From Chiridota heheva (Eukaryota; Echinodermata; Holothuroidea; Apodida; Chiridotidae): 64,000 nucleotides of DNA. The position numbers were made by a program, and so were the translations under genes. Where the stretch lies: positions 126,001 to 190,000 of the forward strand of contig JAIGNY010004464.1 of the NCBI GenBank assembly GCA_020152595.1. Reading direction: 5' to 3'. Position 1 is the first letter of the stretch. Every line of letters begins with the position of its first letter. The notes beneath the pieces were generated by a model. The model saw only the letters and a program-made list of their open reading frames with translations. It ran no database searches and had not been told where the DNA came from. Positions 34,286 to 46,019 of the stretch are shown piece by piece.

Positions 34286-34510
34286 TCCCCTGTCCATGTT
34301 GAGGAACTCAAAGACATCATGAACAGCATGGAGGTTGAGGTGTCCAGCAGAGCTATCATGGTGGGCTGCTTGACTGATGGTTCAACTGAAACATTTTGGG
34401 AATCTGGCGATGAGGACAGAAACAAGACAAAGACCATCACCCTCAAGGTCAAGGATGGGTCAACACCCAAAGTTGTAGCTGTACACATAGACAATAGCAG
34501 AGATGTTAGG
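34286..34510 (+). CDS. MYCBP2: MYCBP2 window exon 15: DOC domain, first half
   Basis: Acceptor tttaatctctag, donor GTTAGG|gtgagt, 75 codons. It encodes VSSRAIMVGCLTDGSTETFW, ESGDEDRNKTKTITLKVKDG and VVAVHIDNSRDVR. The DGSTETFWESGDEDKNKTK motif is diagnostic of the DOC/APC10 jelly-roll domain, a substrate-binding fold shared with the anaphase-promoting complex. The upstream intron ends with the TA-rich array. Confidence 0.97.
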
Positions 34511-34548
34511 GTGAGTTAAAAGAAAGTCAATTGATATACCAACAGAGA

Positions 34549-35365
34549 CGACTCTAAGGCTGTTCTTACTTCTTTACTCAATCTTAAATGGGATAACTTC
34601 ACATCCCATCTCCTCCTCTGGAAACTCCTTTCGCCCGACTTCTGCAGGAAAAGTATTCATTTCTTCTGGATACCCAGCCATGTTGGCATTCCTGGCAATG
34701 ACAGGGCTGATACAGCCGCTAAGCTTGCCCTAAGCCTCCCCCTACCCCTTTTCCCAAAATCCTTTCTGACATTAAACCTCTTATCGCTTCCCTTGTTCGT
34801 GACCACTGGCAAATCTCATGGAACTCCCAAATTGATAACAAACTCCACGTCATCCAGCCCACCATTCCTATCAAACCCACCATCAACAACCTTTCTCGTA
34901 TCGACACCGTTCATATTACCCATTTAGAATAGGTCACACCCACCTCACTCACTCCCACCTCCTTATTGGCTCCCCTCAACCCCTCTGCAACAATTGCCAT
35001 TGCACCCTCACAATCCATCACGTTCTCCTTGCTTGCCCCCTGTACAACCTTCCCAGAGTTTCCACCACTCCCCACAACTCAATTGCTGAGTTCTTCCAGA
35101 AAAACCCTCCGGATAAAATTATCTCCTTCCTTCATCATGCTTTCCTCTACAACCATATTCTCCTCTTTTACCTCCCCTCTCTACTTTGTTTTTTTCATCC
35201 ATGCACCTCCTCTCTCGTTCACAGCTTCTGACTTTTTATTCTTGTATTTCTCTCATTCTTCCCCTGTTTCCTTCTCTTCCAACCTCTAGAATGATCTGAC
35301 CTCTCAGGCACAATTTGACCCTCGTTGTCGTGGTGCCGCTAAGCCCTCATTAAACAAACAAACAA
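34549..35365 (+). mobile_element. 5'-truncated I/Jockey-type LINE 3' end with 11-bp TSD
   Basis: Matches 50489-51296 of the long LINE, including the RNase H end (FFWIPSHVGIPGNDRADTAA). The 11-bp direct repeat accaacagaga flanks it (34538-34548 and 35366-35376). It inserted 28 bp after the exon 15 donor. Confidence 0.93.
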
Positions 35366-35971
35366 ACCAACAGAGATTTGAGATCACAAAATCAATGTTC
35401 TAACTCAACATCGATCCGGATGAAAATGAGTTTTGACTATTGTGGAATTGACCTCTCTGAGTTAGATGATCGACAGCTTTTTCAAGCAATCTCCACACAT
35501 ATATATGTTCATTGCAACAAAATTCACATAACCAAGTGGGGCAAAAATCTGATGTGGTACTGGTACAGTGCAGCTAGCTAGCAAATTTCTGCACACACAG
35601 ACTGAGTGACGGCAAGATGCTTAACAAAAATTGCGCCTACGGGCCCACTCAGGCTTTGTAAATCCGAAACCCGTTACCCAGGATGGTTAGCAAATGGAAT
35701 TTTGTTTATTCCTTTTGCTAAAACTCTAAAAATGTGGAGAAGTGCCATAAATGGATTAAAGCTTGTGGCAGGACACATGAACATCTAAATGTCATGCATG
35801 ATTGTGGATTTGAGATTCGTTTGCCCCACTTAGTTACCGTGTTGCTATGGTGGGTGTGGCCTATTTCCTAACTCAGATAGGTCAATTGTCTTTGCATTTA
35901 TGAAACTTGTTTTCAACGATTTTCTTTTTATGTCATTATTTTTCATTTCTACCTGTGATTTTCTCTTGTAG

Positions 35972-36194
35972 AATAAGGTGAACATGGTCACACTTTCAGC
36001 TGGTTCTCATACTGGAAATCTGACAAAATTCAAGCAAAGCAGCCTGGATGCAAAATATGCAGGCTGGTTAACCTGTAACCTTGAACGCTCGGAAAGGTCA
36101 AAGTTTATCAGTATTGAGCTGCGAGGTCCAGATAGTCACCTCAGAGTACGCCAAGTGAAAGTTTTAGGACACATAGAAGGACTGGATCAAAGTG
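35972..36194 (+). CDS. MYCBP2: MYCBP2 window exon 16: DOC domain, second half
   Basis: Acceptor ttttctcttgtag, donor CAAAGTG|gtaaga. It encodes NKVNMVTLSAGSHTGNLTK and GWLTCNLERSERSKFISIEL then RGPDSHLRVRQVKVLGHIEG. The L-x-V-R-Q-V-K-V-L-G ending is the closing strand of the DOC domain. Phase 0 to 1. The preceding intron contains a LINE 3' fragment with target-site duplication. Confidence 0.97.
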
Positions 36195-36354
36195 GTAAGA
36201 ACTTAATGATATGTTAATGTTCATTACTTTTTTTTTTTTTAAGTAAAGATTCCTTCCTAGAGTTTTTCATCTTAGGAGATGTCAACTCCTTGATTATAAT
36301 GTTCCAAGTTTTCAAAGAGAATTTCAATTTGTATTGAATTCCTTTGTTTTTCAG

Positions 36355-36521
36355 ATCAGCCAATACCAGCTTCTGCTCTTCAGCAGCAGAATTGCATCAC
36401 AGAGGCATTGAGGGTCTTCAGATTGCTGACATCACAGGTGTTTGGCAAGTTACTTGCAGACCAAGAACCCAATTTTGATGGGAAAATATCACCAGAAGGA
36501 AAGCCTGTTGTAGAAGAAGGG
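36355..36521 (+). CDS. MYCBP2: MYCBP2 window exon 17: post-DOC helical segment
   Basis: Acceptor tttgtttttcag, donor GAAGGG|gtaagc. It encodes ALQQQNCITEALRVFRLLTS and QVFGKLLADQEP, then a variable acidic loop. It matches the QQRNCEAETLRVFRLITSQV-type block of vertebrates. Phase 1 to 0 (167 nt). Confidence 0.95.
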
Positions 36522-37765
36522 GTAAGCAACAGTTCATGTTGGGTTGGTGCTTAGGAACTCTTGGTTCAAAAGTCATGATACTTTTTTGCTCATTTACGGG
36601 ACCTTTTGAAATAACAGATGTTTTATTTTTAATTCTGGTGTGGTGGAAAATAGGTAGATTATGAATTGAATCGAAGGTTATTAGTGCCATCATGTGTGAG
36701 AAAAATAATGTAGTACTCACAAAGTTTGATTTCACCAGGAATTAACCGCAATTTGTAACCAATTTTAATGAAAGCCTTTTCTACTTTCATGGTGTTGAGT
36801 AGATTTTAAAGCAATTTAGCTAATGTTGCTTGGACATGTTCATATTCTTTTCAAATGTCCTCTCTATATGAATGAACTTGCTTATGTGCATGATTTACCA
36901 CTTGGGCTTTAGTTTTTAAAGAGTTCCTTGTCTGATGCTCAGTAACCTACTTTCAAGAACAAAACACTTGCTGTTGCATCCCTCTGAAATGAACATTCTG
37001 AGGCTATTTGTTGCTCGGTCTTTCCATGTCAGTTCACTATTAAAAACATTCAATTTTAACACACCTCCGACTCGGATTTTGATGAAATTGTCAAAAATAT
37101 TTGTCAACGGTTTTTTTTGATCTTGTCAACGGACTATGTGCTGTGTCATGTAACTTTATGGAAAAAGTAGAAAATTACTGTATTACTGACATTTTCAAAT
37201 GCATATTTGAAACAAATTAGGAAAAAAAAATCTTTGGAAATATATATGATATTCAAGGTGACATATTACAGAATTAAAAAAACTCAAATTTATTTTTGGG
37301 AAAAAAAAATATATTCAACCAGGTCATTCTCAAGGTCAAAAGAAAGGTACAAAGTTTAATAATTTTTAAATACCTGCTATATTAAAACTAATTGCAACTG
37401 ATTCTGAATGCTTGTTGAATTCCATTTCAAATGGCACCCATTTCATTAAAATTGGGCTTGTACTTTTTGAGTTATATGTCTTTAGAAATCGTTGACCACC
37501 CATTTTAATGACTTTCGGCAATTTTTAGAGGGTCGTAACTTTTGATTCCTCTGAAATTTGAGAAGTTCTCCCAAGATTACAATCAAGCACACCAAATTTC
37601 ATCAAAATGAGTCAGGGGGTGTGTTATATGCATTGGGTGAATAGACATGGAATGACCCTGCTGTCATATTCAGGACACTTTATATTATTTAAAGGATGTA
37701 GTATGGTTGGCAGCATACAGACTTCAGCTCTTCTCTTATTATTCTTATTTGTTTGTTTATGTCAG
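36522..37765. other. Intron between exons 17 and 18
   Basis: AT-rich, with no confidently recognised element. The 37100-37560 part has AT-rich words reminiscent of the 28700/32100 repeat but too diverged to assign. Confidence 0.45.
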
Positions 37766-37846
37766 GATGAAGGTGACCCTGACCTGAGAGAGCACATGGT
37801 AGGAATCCTCTTTAGCAGGAGCAAACTCACCAACCTCCAAAAGCAG
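37766..37846 (+). CDS. MYCBP2: MYCBP2 window exon 18: short conserved exon
   Basis: Acceptor gtttatgtcag, donor AAGCAG|gtcagt, 27 codons. It encodes DEGDPDLREHMVGILFSRSK and LTNLQKQ, nearly the vertebrate DLKEHMVGIIFSRSKLTNLQ sequence. An RTE-like LINE with a 19-bp minisatellite begins about 25 bp downstream in the intron. Confidence 0.96.
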
Positions 37847-38079
37847 GTCAGTCTTCCATTACTTATACCTTACCTTAACCTTAAATCTTCTGTGCCCTGC
37901 CGCACATAAGGCCTTGACGCTCACTCTCCAACCTTCGCGATCCTCTGCAGCTCTCTGTACCTCTGACCAACTTCTCCACCCATATCTATCCCTCTCTTTT
38001 GTCACCGTCCTCCTCCATGTTATCTTCGTCTTCCAACTTTCCTCTTTCCTCTAATGCTCACTCCAATGCTACTCTTGCA

Positions 38080-38935
38080 TGACTTGTCACCTCTTGCATG
38101 ACTTGTCACCTCTTGCATGACTCGTCACCTCTTGCATGACTTGTCACCTCTTGCATGACTTGTCACCTCTTGCATGACTTGTCACCTCTTGCATGACTTG
38201 TCACCTCTTGCATGACTTGTCACCTCTTGCATGACTTGTCACCTCTTGCATGACTTGTCAACTCTTGCATGACTCGTCACCTCTTGCATGACTTGTCACC
38301 TCTTGCATGACTTGTCACCTCTTGCATGACTTGTCACCTCTTGCATGACTTGTCACCTCTTGCATGACTTGTCACCTCTTGCATGACTTGTCACCTCTTG
38401 CATGACTTGTCACCTCTTGCATGACTTGTCACCTCTTGCATGACTTGTCACCTCTTGCATGACTCGTTACCTCTTGCATGACTTGTCACCTCTTGCATGA
38501 CTTGTCACCTCTTGCATGACTTGTCACCTCTTGCATGACTTGTCACCTCTTGCATGACTTGTCACCTCTTGCATGACTTGTCACCTCTTGCATGACTCGT
38601 CACCTCTTGCATGACTTGTCACCTCTTGCATGACTTGTCACCTCTTGCATGACTTGTCACCTCTTGCATGACTTGTCACCTCTTGCATGACTTGTCACCT
38701 CTTGCATGACTTGTCACCTCTTGCATGACTTGTCACCTCTTGCATGACTCGTCACCTCTTGCATGACTCGTCACCTCTTGCATGACTCGTCACCTCTTGC
38801 ATGACTCGTCACCTCTTGCATGACTTGTCACCTCTTGCATGACTTGTCACCTCTTGCATGACTTGTCACCTCTTGCATGACTTGTCACCTCTTGCATGAC
38901 TTGTCAACTCTTGCATGACTCGTCACCTCTTGCCT
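38080..38935. repeat. 19-bp minisatellite inside the RTE-like LINE, about 45 copies
   Basis: The unit is cttgcatgacttgtcacct; about one in six units has gactcg in place of gacttg, often in clusters, and rare units have aact. It lies between the RRCRWKWIRHVMRQ-like and C-terminal motifs of the minus-strand LINE. Confidence 0.96.
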
Positions 38936-39410
38936 CATTACATGCCTGATCCACTTCCATCTACATCTTCTTAATGCATCACTAGTTCTATAAACCCCTG
39001 TTAACTCCCATGATCCCCTCATTGCTCACCAATGCTGTCCAAGGTGTTCTTAATATTAAGCACTTGAACTGAAATGCATCTATCCTTTGTTCTTCTCTCT
39101 TTGTCACTTTCCACGCTTCGCTTCCATATAGTAATACTTGACCGTACTAATGTTTTAAACAGTATTACCCTTGTTCTCCTTCCAATTGCACCATTTGTCC
39201 ATACTCTCCCAAGGTTCCTGATTATGCATCTTGCCCTTCCTAGTCTATTTTTGATATCTTCTGTTTCACCTTCTTTACTAACCTTGGCTCCTAAATATAC
39301 AAAATACTCAACGTCTTCCACCTCCTCGTCTTCACTCTTCACCGCCGTTTCTACCCTGGTGTATATTCTTATGTGCTTAAATCTCCTCACTTTCATCTTC
39401 ATATTTCTCC

Positions 39411-40147
39411 CACCCTCTGCAGGAAAAGTGTTCTTTTCTTCTGGATCCCCAGCCATGTTGGCATCCCTGGCAATGACAGGGCTGATACAGCCGCTAAGCT
39501 TGCCCTTAACCTCCTCCCTTCCCCTTTTCCCAAAACCCTCTCTGACATCAAACCGCTTATCGCTTCTCTTGTTCGTGACCGCTGGCAAACCTTATGGAAC
39601 TTCCAAATTGATAACAAACTCCATGTTATCCAGCCCACAATCCCGATCAAATCCACCATCAACAACCTTTCTCGTATCGACAACGTTCATATTACCCGTC
39701 TTAGAATTGGTCACACCCACCTCACTCCTCCCACCTCCTTATTGGTTCCCCCAACCCCTCTGTAACAATTGCCACTGCATCCTTACAATCCAACACGTTC
39801 TCCTTGCTTGCCCCTGTACAACCTTCCCAGAGCTTCTCTCGCTCCCCACAACTCAATTGCTGAGTTCTTCCAAAAAAATCCTCCAGATAAAATAGTCTCC
39901 TTCCTTCAGCATGCATCCTCTACAACCATATTTAATCCTCCTCTTCCACCCCCTCTCTACTCTGTTTTTGGTTTTACCCATGCACCTCCTCTCTCGATCA
40001 CAGCTTTCTGGCTTTTGTTCTTGAATTTCTCTCATTCTTCCCCTGGTCTCTTTCCTTACTACCTCTAAACTGATCTGACCTCTCAGGCACAATTTGACCT
40101 TCGTTGTCGTGGTGCCGTTAAGACCTCATCAAACAAACAAACAAACC
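39411..40147 (+). mobile_element. 5'-truncated I/Jockey-type LINE 3' end inside the RTE-like LINE
   Basis: Nearly identical to 50565-51300 (starts tttctcccaccctctgcagg; ends catcaaacaaacaaacaaac). It carries the RNase H C-terminal motif GNDRADTAAKLAL. No clear target-site duplication was found; a few codons of the host LINE appear missing at the junction. Confidence 0.9.
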
Positions 40148-40560
40148 AATCCTTCTTGCCATCTCTTTCATCCTCCTTTGGATGTGGACATGTCTAGCTG
40201 AGAGAAAAGCAATATCATCTGCTAAGTCTAGATCTTCGTGTAGCGAAGTAAATCTCCATCTGATGCCTGTCCTTTCACCTACTACGGCCTTCTTCATCAT
40301 CTAGTCTATTGCCAGTGAGAACAGGAGACCACTCATCACACACCCCTGCTTCACACCAGATGTTATTTTGAACCACGTCTACAACTGCACATTCAAAGTT
40401 GTCATAGTGATCTTACAATTCTGATGATCTTGTCAGGTATCCAGTACTCTCTCATGGTGCTCCACAAACTTTTACGGTGTAGAGAATCAAAAGCTTTCTC
40501 AAAGTCAATCAAATGCATATACAGAGATGTGTTCAACTCGTTTGACTGCTCTAGTATGTG

Positions 40561-41204
40561 TTTTTTTTACTTACCAATTCCAACTTACAAATGTAAACTG
40601 AGACTATCCTTAAAATATAATCTGTTTGCTTTAACTTGTTGACCTGACATTTGTTACCAACTCATATAATTTAAACTGAAATGTTTTAGGGTGTATAAGT
40701 TAAACAGATAACCTTAGAATTTGATTTTTAACAAAATGATCTTTGCCTACCTACCGTTCATTCCTCATTGTTTTACTGCAAGCCATCAAATGTTATGGAA
40801 AGCCAGGCAAAACACTAATCTCGAATTTCAGAGAAAGAAGAGATAGAGAGAATGAATCCACAAAAGGTTTGGATTTTGTTTTCCTGATAAGCCAAGGTCA
40901 GAGTTGAAATGAGGGACTGAAGGGTTGTATGGCAAATGAGTGACCATATGAGAAATGAGCAACCCTGAGGAACTTGAGCAACCATACAAAACTAAGTGGA
41001 CTGTTTGTAAAAGAATCAAACCTTGTGAAATTCTTTAGAAATTGCTATTGTTAAAGTTATTGTCTACACAATTGATTACATTTATTTGAAAGGAAAAGAA
41101 GATTTTGCAAGGGAATATTATTCTTTAATATTTCAAATATGATATGTTTTAGAATTGAAGTGCAGGATTTCCAGAAATGTCACTTGTCTGTGTTTTATTG
41201 TCAG
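40561..41204. other. Intron, unique part before exon 19
   Basis: AT-rich; nothing recognised. Confidence 0.5.
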
Positions 41205-41489
41205 GTATGTTCCCACATTGTACTTGCTATTCACAAGGAAGCCATTAAGATGAAGGAAGGTTGGGAGAACAGCCTGTCTGTCACACCAACTCCAGAAAGT
41301 GCTGGTGCTTCCCCTGCTAAGCACGTAGACCCGACTGTTGTACCCGATGCTTACTGCTTTGAGCTGTTGTCAATGGTCCTGGCCCTCAGTTTCTCCGGCG
41401 TGGGGAGGGCTTATGTAGCCCAACAGAAGGAACTTCTACAAGACTTATTGTCTCTGCTTCATACTGGATCACCACGAGTTCAGAGACAG
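41205..41489 (+). CDS. MYCBP2: MYCBP2 window exon 19: helical region before zinc modules
   Basis: Acceptor ttttattgtcag, donor GACAG|gtacag, 95 codons. It encodes VCSHIVLAIHKEAIKMKEGW, then DAYCFELLSMVLALSFSGVG, AYVAQQKELLQDLLSLLHTG and SPRVQRQ. All are near-identical to vertebrate MYCBP2 (AYCFELLSMVLALS, LLQDLFSLLHTASPRVQRQ). Armadillo/HEAT-like helices are plausible but not established here. Confidence 0.96.
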
Positions 41490-41643
41490 GTACAGTGTGT
41501 TACATGTAATGTGGGGTAGGGAATTTGTGCTGTTTGGTTGATTCTTTGCATCATATTGGTCCAAATATATGTTTAAATGATTTTGGAGAAAAACGTCACC
41601 AGTCATTTTTAAAAATGTTTTCAATCTCTGTTTATCAAGTTTT

Positions 41644-41928
41644 AAAGCTAAATCCATCCAAGCCATTAGGCTCATAGAGTCGGTTCTTATCCCGGTTTCA
41701 ATGGTGCAAGCGGATGAGAGTACATGACTCCCCCTGGACGGGACACCAGTCCATTGCAAATTAACTCCCTGGCAGTGCTGGTACTCATTTTACAGCTGAG
41801 TGAACTGAAGCAAGTAGAGTAAAATGGTCTAGCTCAAGGACACAATGCAGCACTCGCGACGGGAATCAAACCGGTACCTTTCGAATATGAGCAAAACTCC
41901 TTAACCACTGAGCCACTGCACCTCACAA
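41644..41928 (-). mobile_element. tRNA-derived SINE (family B), minus strand
   Basis: On the minus strand the head reads gtgcagtggctcagtggtta (A box) and ggtttgattcccgtc (B box). The body includes tgtgtccttgagc, tgtaaaatgagtaccagcac, gactggtgtcccgtccaggg and a tail to about 41644. The same family is split at 19355-20135. Confidence 0.85.
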
Positions 41929-42098
41929 GATAAACTGATCAGATATTCTCTCAATTTTCCCTTCATAAAAACAAATTTCACAACAATCAAGTTTAGCTGT
42001 TATCAAGTTTAGCTGTGCACTATTTTTTTGTGGTGTGTGGGTGAAATACTCAGGATATCAAGCTTTTGTAAAAAGTTTTATTTTTGGTTTCTTTTCAG

Positions 42099-42367
42099 GT
42101 CATTTCTATTCTGAGAAAAGTGCTGCCAGAAATTTCTCCCAAGCAGTTTGCCCATGTGCAGGGGGTTAGCTCCTTACCATCATCAGAGCTAGTGCTATTC
42201 TCCAAGGATTCAGAGAAGCAAACATTACAAGTAGAGGACAACCTGGGTATATTGGATGTGTTTTTAGCTTGCATTGCAAAGGCCTTGGTGGTGCAAGTGA
42301 AGTCTAAAGGTATAGGAGGTAGCAAGACACCACAGTCTCTAACAGTGGCCAAGCTGATCAATGAAAG
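42099..42367 (+). CDS. MYCBP2: MYCBP2 window exon 20: helical region
   Basis: Acceptor gtttcttttcag, donor GAAAG|gtactc. It encodes VISILRKVLPEISPKQFAHV, GVSSLPSSELVLF, then NLGILDVFLACIAKALVVQV and KSKGIGGSKTPQSLTVAKLI. It corresponds to the LGILDMFLGCIAKALTVQLKAKG block. Phase 0 to 2 (269 nt). Confidence 0.95.
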
Positions 42368-42892
42368 GTACTCAAACTGCTCCTTCTTCATATTGTAGTC
42401 AAATGGTATTGTTTTTATTTGTATTTTGATATGGTCTTCTATTATATGCAACTAGAACAAACTCTTTTCCTTCCCACCCATACTGTTACCAACACATACG
42501 TACATTTAAAAGCTCAGACGATTTTGACCAAGATAGTCTAATAAGGCTAACAAAATAGTAAAGATCAATATTTTTAGCCTCTTATTAAAAGACCAAACTG
42601 TTTGGTGAATTATTTCACTTGAAGTGCTTTCTAACACATAGGTGTTTTTAGTGCACTATATATGGAATTAATGAATTATTCATGTATTTAAGACCTCACT
42701 GCATAAATTACCCACCCTGAAGTGGGAATGATTCTTTCCAAACTTCAAAGACAGTCATGTTTAGACTTTGAATGGCTCCTTCTAAGGCTATCAGTTTTCA
42801 ATGTGGGTATGCAGGCAGTAAAGCAATTGCAATTTAGTAGCCAGTTAATAAATCTTGGTTACAAAGTTACATTGATGTGATGCTTTCTACAG
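42368..42892. other. Intron between exons 20 and 21
   Basis: AT-rich; no element recognised. Confidence 0.5.
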
Positions 42893-43013
42893 CATGGGTG
42901 ACGCAACGATGGTAGCAGCTGCTGGGGGTCTTGGTGGGCGTTGGTACCTGAATGGATCCATGTCAACAAACCTGGCAGAGCAGATCATATCACTCATAAA
43001 AGATATGTCAAAG
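42893..43013 (+). CDS. MYCBP2: MYCBP2 window exon 21
   Basis: Acceptor ctttctacag, donor TCAAAG|gttagt. It encodes MGDATMVAAAGGLGGRWYLN then GSMSTNLAEQIISLIKDMSK. It matches the HWWMKGSTPTQISEIIIKLIKDMA region of vertebrates by position and the IIxLIKDM motif. Phase 2 to 0. Confidence 0.93.
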
Positions 43014-43700
43014 GTTAGTAATGATATCATTCCTTTTCATTATTTTTTCGAAAAATTGTTTCAAGAATAGGGTACTAATAAAATACGTGAAGATGACCTT
43101 TTTGACATGTTATGGATAAGTAGATACACTCCTAAAAAGATTGTTCACTGAAGTTTACTAAAAAACTATCAAAAAATCATCCATCATGTTTATATTGCTA
43201 TAGAAGACAAAAATCAACAGTTTAGAATATAAATAGCAATCTGAAGGGTAAAATTTCCATCATTTTGTCAATTTGTAATACCGTATTTGACGTATTAGGC
43301 ACCCCTGCTCTAATAAGCGTCAAGCAAACATTTTTGACGTATAACATAATTTATTTGATTAATTTGAAGTCTTATTACTCCAGTTTTGTTACTTTCTTTG
43401 ATTATTTTACGTCTGACACTCACAATGTTTTTGGGGTGGTTATTGTGGGGCTAGTATAGAACCAGTTCACACAATGCAGTTTGAATAGCACATATGCGGC
43501 CACCGAGCATAGGCACTTTAAGAAGAAACCTAAATTATATTTGTGTAATTCTATTTTGGTAAGCGCCTTGGGCACTTATTACGTGGAATACGGTATATAC
43601 TTTTAGAAAGAAGAGGTTGCTATTATTACCTTCTGCCAACTTTTAGCAACTTCTCATGAAGTGTTGCAAGGTTGTGTCATCTTAATGTTTTCCTTTGCAG
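43014..43700. other. Intron between exons 21 and 22
   Basis: AT-rich, with taccgtatttgacgtatt near 43280 and its near-complement aatacggtatat at 43588, so 43278-43600 could be a small inverted-end element. Not conclusive. Confidence 0.4.
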
Positions 43701-43820
43701 GGGGTTGTTTCTGCAGTGTGGGCTGATGTTACTAGAGGTGCAATAGCTGAGTTGGTGTTATCTCTGACCAGAGTTCCTGAAGAAGAGAGACTGCAGTCTT
43801 CATGTCTTCCTTCTGCAACT
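43701..43820 (+). CDS. MYCBP2: MYCBP2 window exon 22
   Basis: Acceptor tttcctttgcag, donor GCAACT|gttagt, 40 codons. It encodes GVVSAVWADVTRGAIAELVL and SLTRVPEEERLQSSCLPSAT, equivalent to the LSEAWSRVTKNAIAETIIAL helix block. Phase 0 to 0. Confidence 0.93.
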
Positions 43821-44244
43821 GTTAGTATTCATTTTACATAGTTCGCATGAAGGGGAATAAGGAGGGGGGCATGTGCAAAATTGTCGGAATTGACATCGAG
43901 GGTTAGTGTGGGTGGGGGGGGGAAGGGTGGAGTGTAAAATATCCATACATGCACATGGCATAAACTAGTTGTAGTGTGTATTTGACATGATTTTTAAGCA
44001 ATTTCCCACCACCAAAACCCCTTGGGCCCCCACCAGGCTTTGCCTCTGGAACCCACCAGGGACCCTTAAGCAGGCCTCTGAACCACAAGCCATTTTGAAA
44101 CATGCAAACCATGCACAGACTGTACATACTTCTACATACAATTTGATTTGTGCCCCCCCTCCCCTCACTTCGCCCCTAAACATATATGTTCTGGTGGCAC
44201 CACTAAAAGTAATTGGCTCATTTTCATCTGATGATTATTTTCAG
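43821..44244. other. Intron with G-rich then C-rich halves (possible MITE/SINE)
   Basis: A G-run stretch (43870-43930) precedes a C-rich stretch with cccccaccaggctttgcctc and cacttcgcccctaaac. Composition suggests a small mobile element like the one at 51380-51690, but I cannot define ends. Confidence 0.35.
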
Positions 44245-44352
44245 CTTTGGCTCTGCCTGGCCTCTCTGTGTGTTCTGGACCCCGACCATGTGGAACGTTT
44301 GTCCAACAGCAAACTCACAAAGAGCAAAGAAACTGCAAGTAGTGCAGAAACG
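44245..44352 (+). CDS. MYCBP2: MYCBP2 window exon 23
   Basis: Acceptor gattattttcag, donor GAAACG|gtgaga, 36 codons. It encodes LWLCLASLCVLDPDHVERLS and a variable Lys/Ser tail, matching LWLALASLCVLDQDHVDRLS. The 7.6-kb intron that follows carries the near-full-length LINE and the hAT-like ends. Confidence 0.95.
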
Positions 44353-45583
44353 GTGAGATATCATATTTTTCTCTTCTATTTTATTTCAATAGCCTGCTTC
44401 TGGCATTACCCTTCAATGTGATACATAGTATAGAAATTGGACATTTCTGCATTCTGGTTTCTTAATTTTATGATGTTCAATTTCTGTAGGTCTTAGACAA
44501 ATGAATTAGATTGTGGAACTTTCCTTTAAATGGGATTGGTGCACTCAGAGTAATTACTTGATGGTGAACTTGAGTTGAAAGTTCAATACACTAAGTGAAG
44601 GAAAGGTGGTATACAGTAGTTATTTTTGGATTGCTATGGAGTGTGCATATTTTCCCTCTTTTCACGTAGTGATAAATGTCATTTTGTATTACTTTGTACA
44701 TCAATTCTGCATACTGACAAATGTATTTGGGACGAATAAAAACATAAAAGAGTACTGAAATATACTTTTTTGTAATAATTTTCACACCTTTTATCTTTTG
44801 CCCTCTTCAATAAAGTATAAAAGTACTGTTTTTCCCTACAGAATCACAATGATGTATTCTTGTTCCTAAAGAGTCTTAAAATGAAGAACTGTTGGTACTT
44901 TGCTCTCGTTAAGTGTGCAAGCTCTTTCCTTTCAGTATGCTATCATAGGGGCATTGATAATATGCTTAACGTGCATCAGATAGAGGCATCATATTACACT
45001 CGCGCGTGTTGGCAATGTAATTAGATTGTAGCTGTGCCAGGACAAGCAAATAATGATATCATATTAGGTTGCCCTTGCTCTGGCAAGGCGTGTGATGTGC
45101 AACCGTTGATTTTGGCCAAAATTGGCGGTTGCAGTGCATACCAAATGGAAAGCGGAGGTACACGTCATGCTGCTCGTATTTTTTCAGACATATGTCAGTT
45201 TAATGTGCTCAAAATATATCTTTCCAATTATCACAAAAATAAAAAAAAACTCCTTCTATTAAAAATGAATAGAAAATAAAGAGACTCATTCTATTAAAAA
45301 TCAAATAGAAGCAATATTAGGTGAATAACCAAAAACCATGTAAAACAAGGAAAATAGCAAAACTTCTCATGAAAAGTGATTGAAAATTTACTATTTTACA
45401 GCTGTGTGAATATTTTGGTTTTCATTTGCAAATTTGTGTTCAAATGTAGTATAATGAATGCAGAGTATCTGTTTTCAAATTAAGTGTATTGTTCAAAAGC
45501 TATCACACTATGTCATTTAAAATGATTAATTGCATAACATTCATAGCCTGGTGGATTGTGGTTTGAAAGCTGATACTCTAAAT
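44353..45583. other. Intron, unique part
   Basis: AT-rich with no recognised element up to the hAT-like left end. Confidence 0.5.
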
Positions 45584-46019
45584 CAGGGGTTCTAAATTGA
45601 GTTTTTCTAAAGGCCATCATTTTACAACAGCCTCAGGCCGCTGGCCAATCGCATGGCAAAACCAGCGTCACATGACAAACAAAACCCCTCAAAACAATCT
45701 CTGATACAACTCATTTCAATTTCATACAGCAGGTTTGCCTTACGAGAGCGACGTGACAACTGATCCTATTCTCCTAAACTATTTTCGCTCCAATTTCTCT
45801 CCAATTTGCACCTTTTTGTTTTATAACTTCATTTTCGGATTTTCTTTTCGGTGGATGGGCTTTTATCCTCGGTGAGATCGTTTCTTTTCTTTTTTTCTAT
45901 TATATTTTCCCTCGTTCTGTCCCGACTTTTCACGCCCTTCGTTACTAATACAGCGGTCCCCATATGGTGGTTCCGCGATTTTTTTCTAGCTGCCTTGGGT
46001 CTCTCGGCCCTTGGTTTTT

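Larger units (their letters stand above)
37872..40560 (-). mobile_element. RTE-like LINE remnant, interrupted by a minisatellite and by another LINE
   Basis: Read on the minus strand. From 40560 down: reverse transcriptase motifs (LIDFEKAFDSLHR, a GIRWRFTSLHEDLDLADDIA block). Then 39410-39019: VETAVKSEDEEVEDVEYFVY and LGAKVSKEGETEDIKNRLGR, the late RT/thumb region. Then RRCRWKWIRHVMRQ, and at about 38030-37872 the C-terminal EVQRAAEDREGWRVSVKALC-type motif, in broken frames. The 39411-40147 segment is a plus-strand LINE of another family, and 38080-38935 is a 19-bp array. Confidence 0.85.

Noticed and set aside
38080-38935. Possible CRISPR array
   Set aside because: Units are contiguous without unique spacers, the genome is eukaryotic and there are no cas genes.
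39074-39895. 273-codon plus-strand frame
   Set aside because: It is antisense to the RTE-like LINE and then crosses into the inserted plus-strand LINE; a composite shadow.
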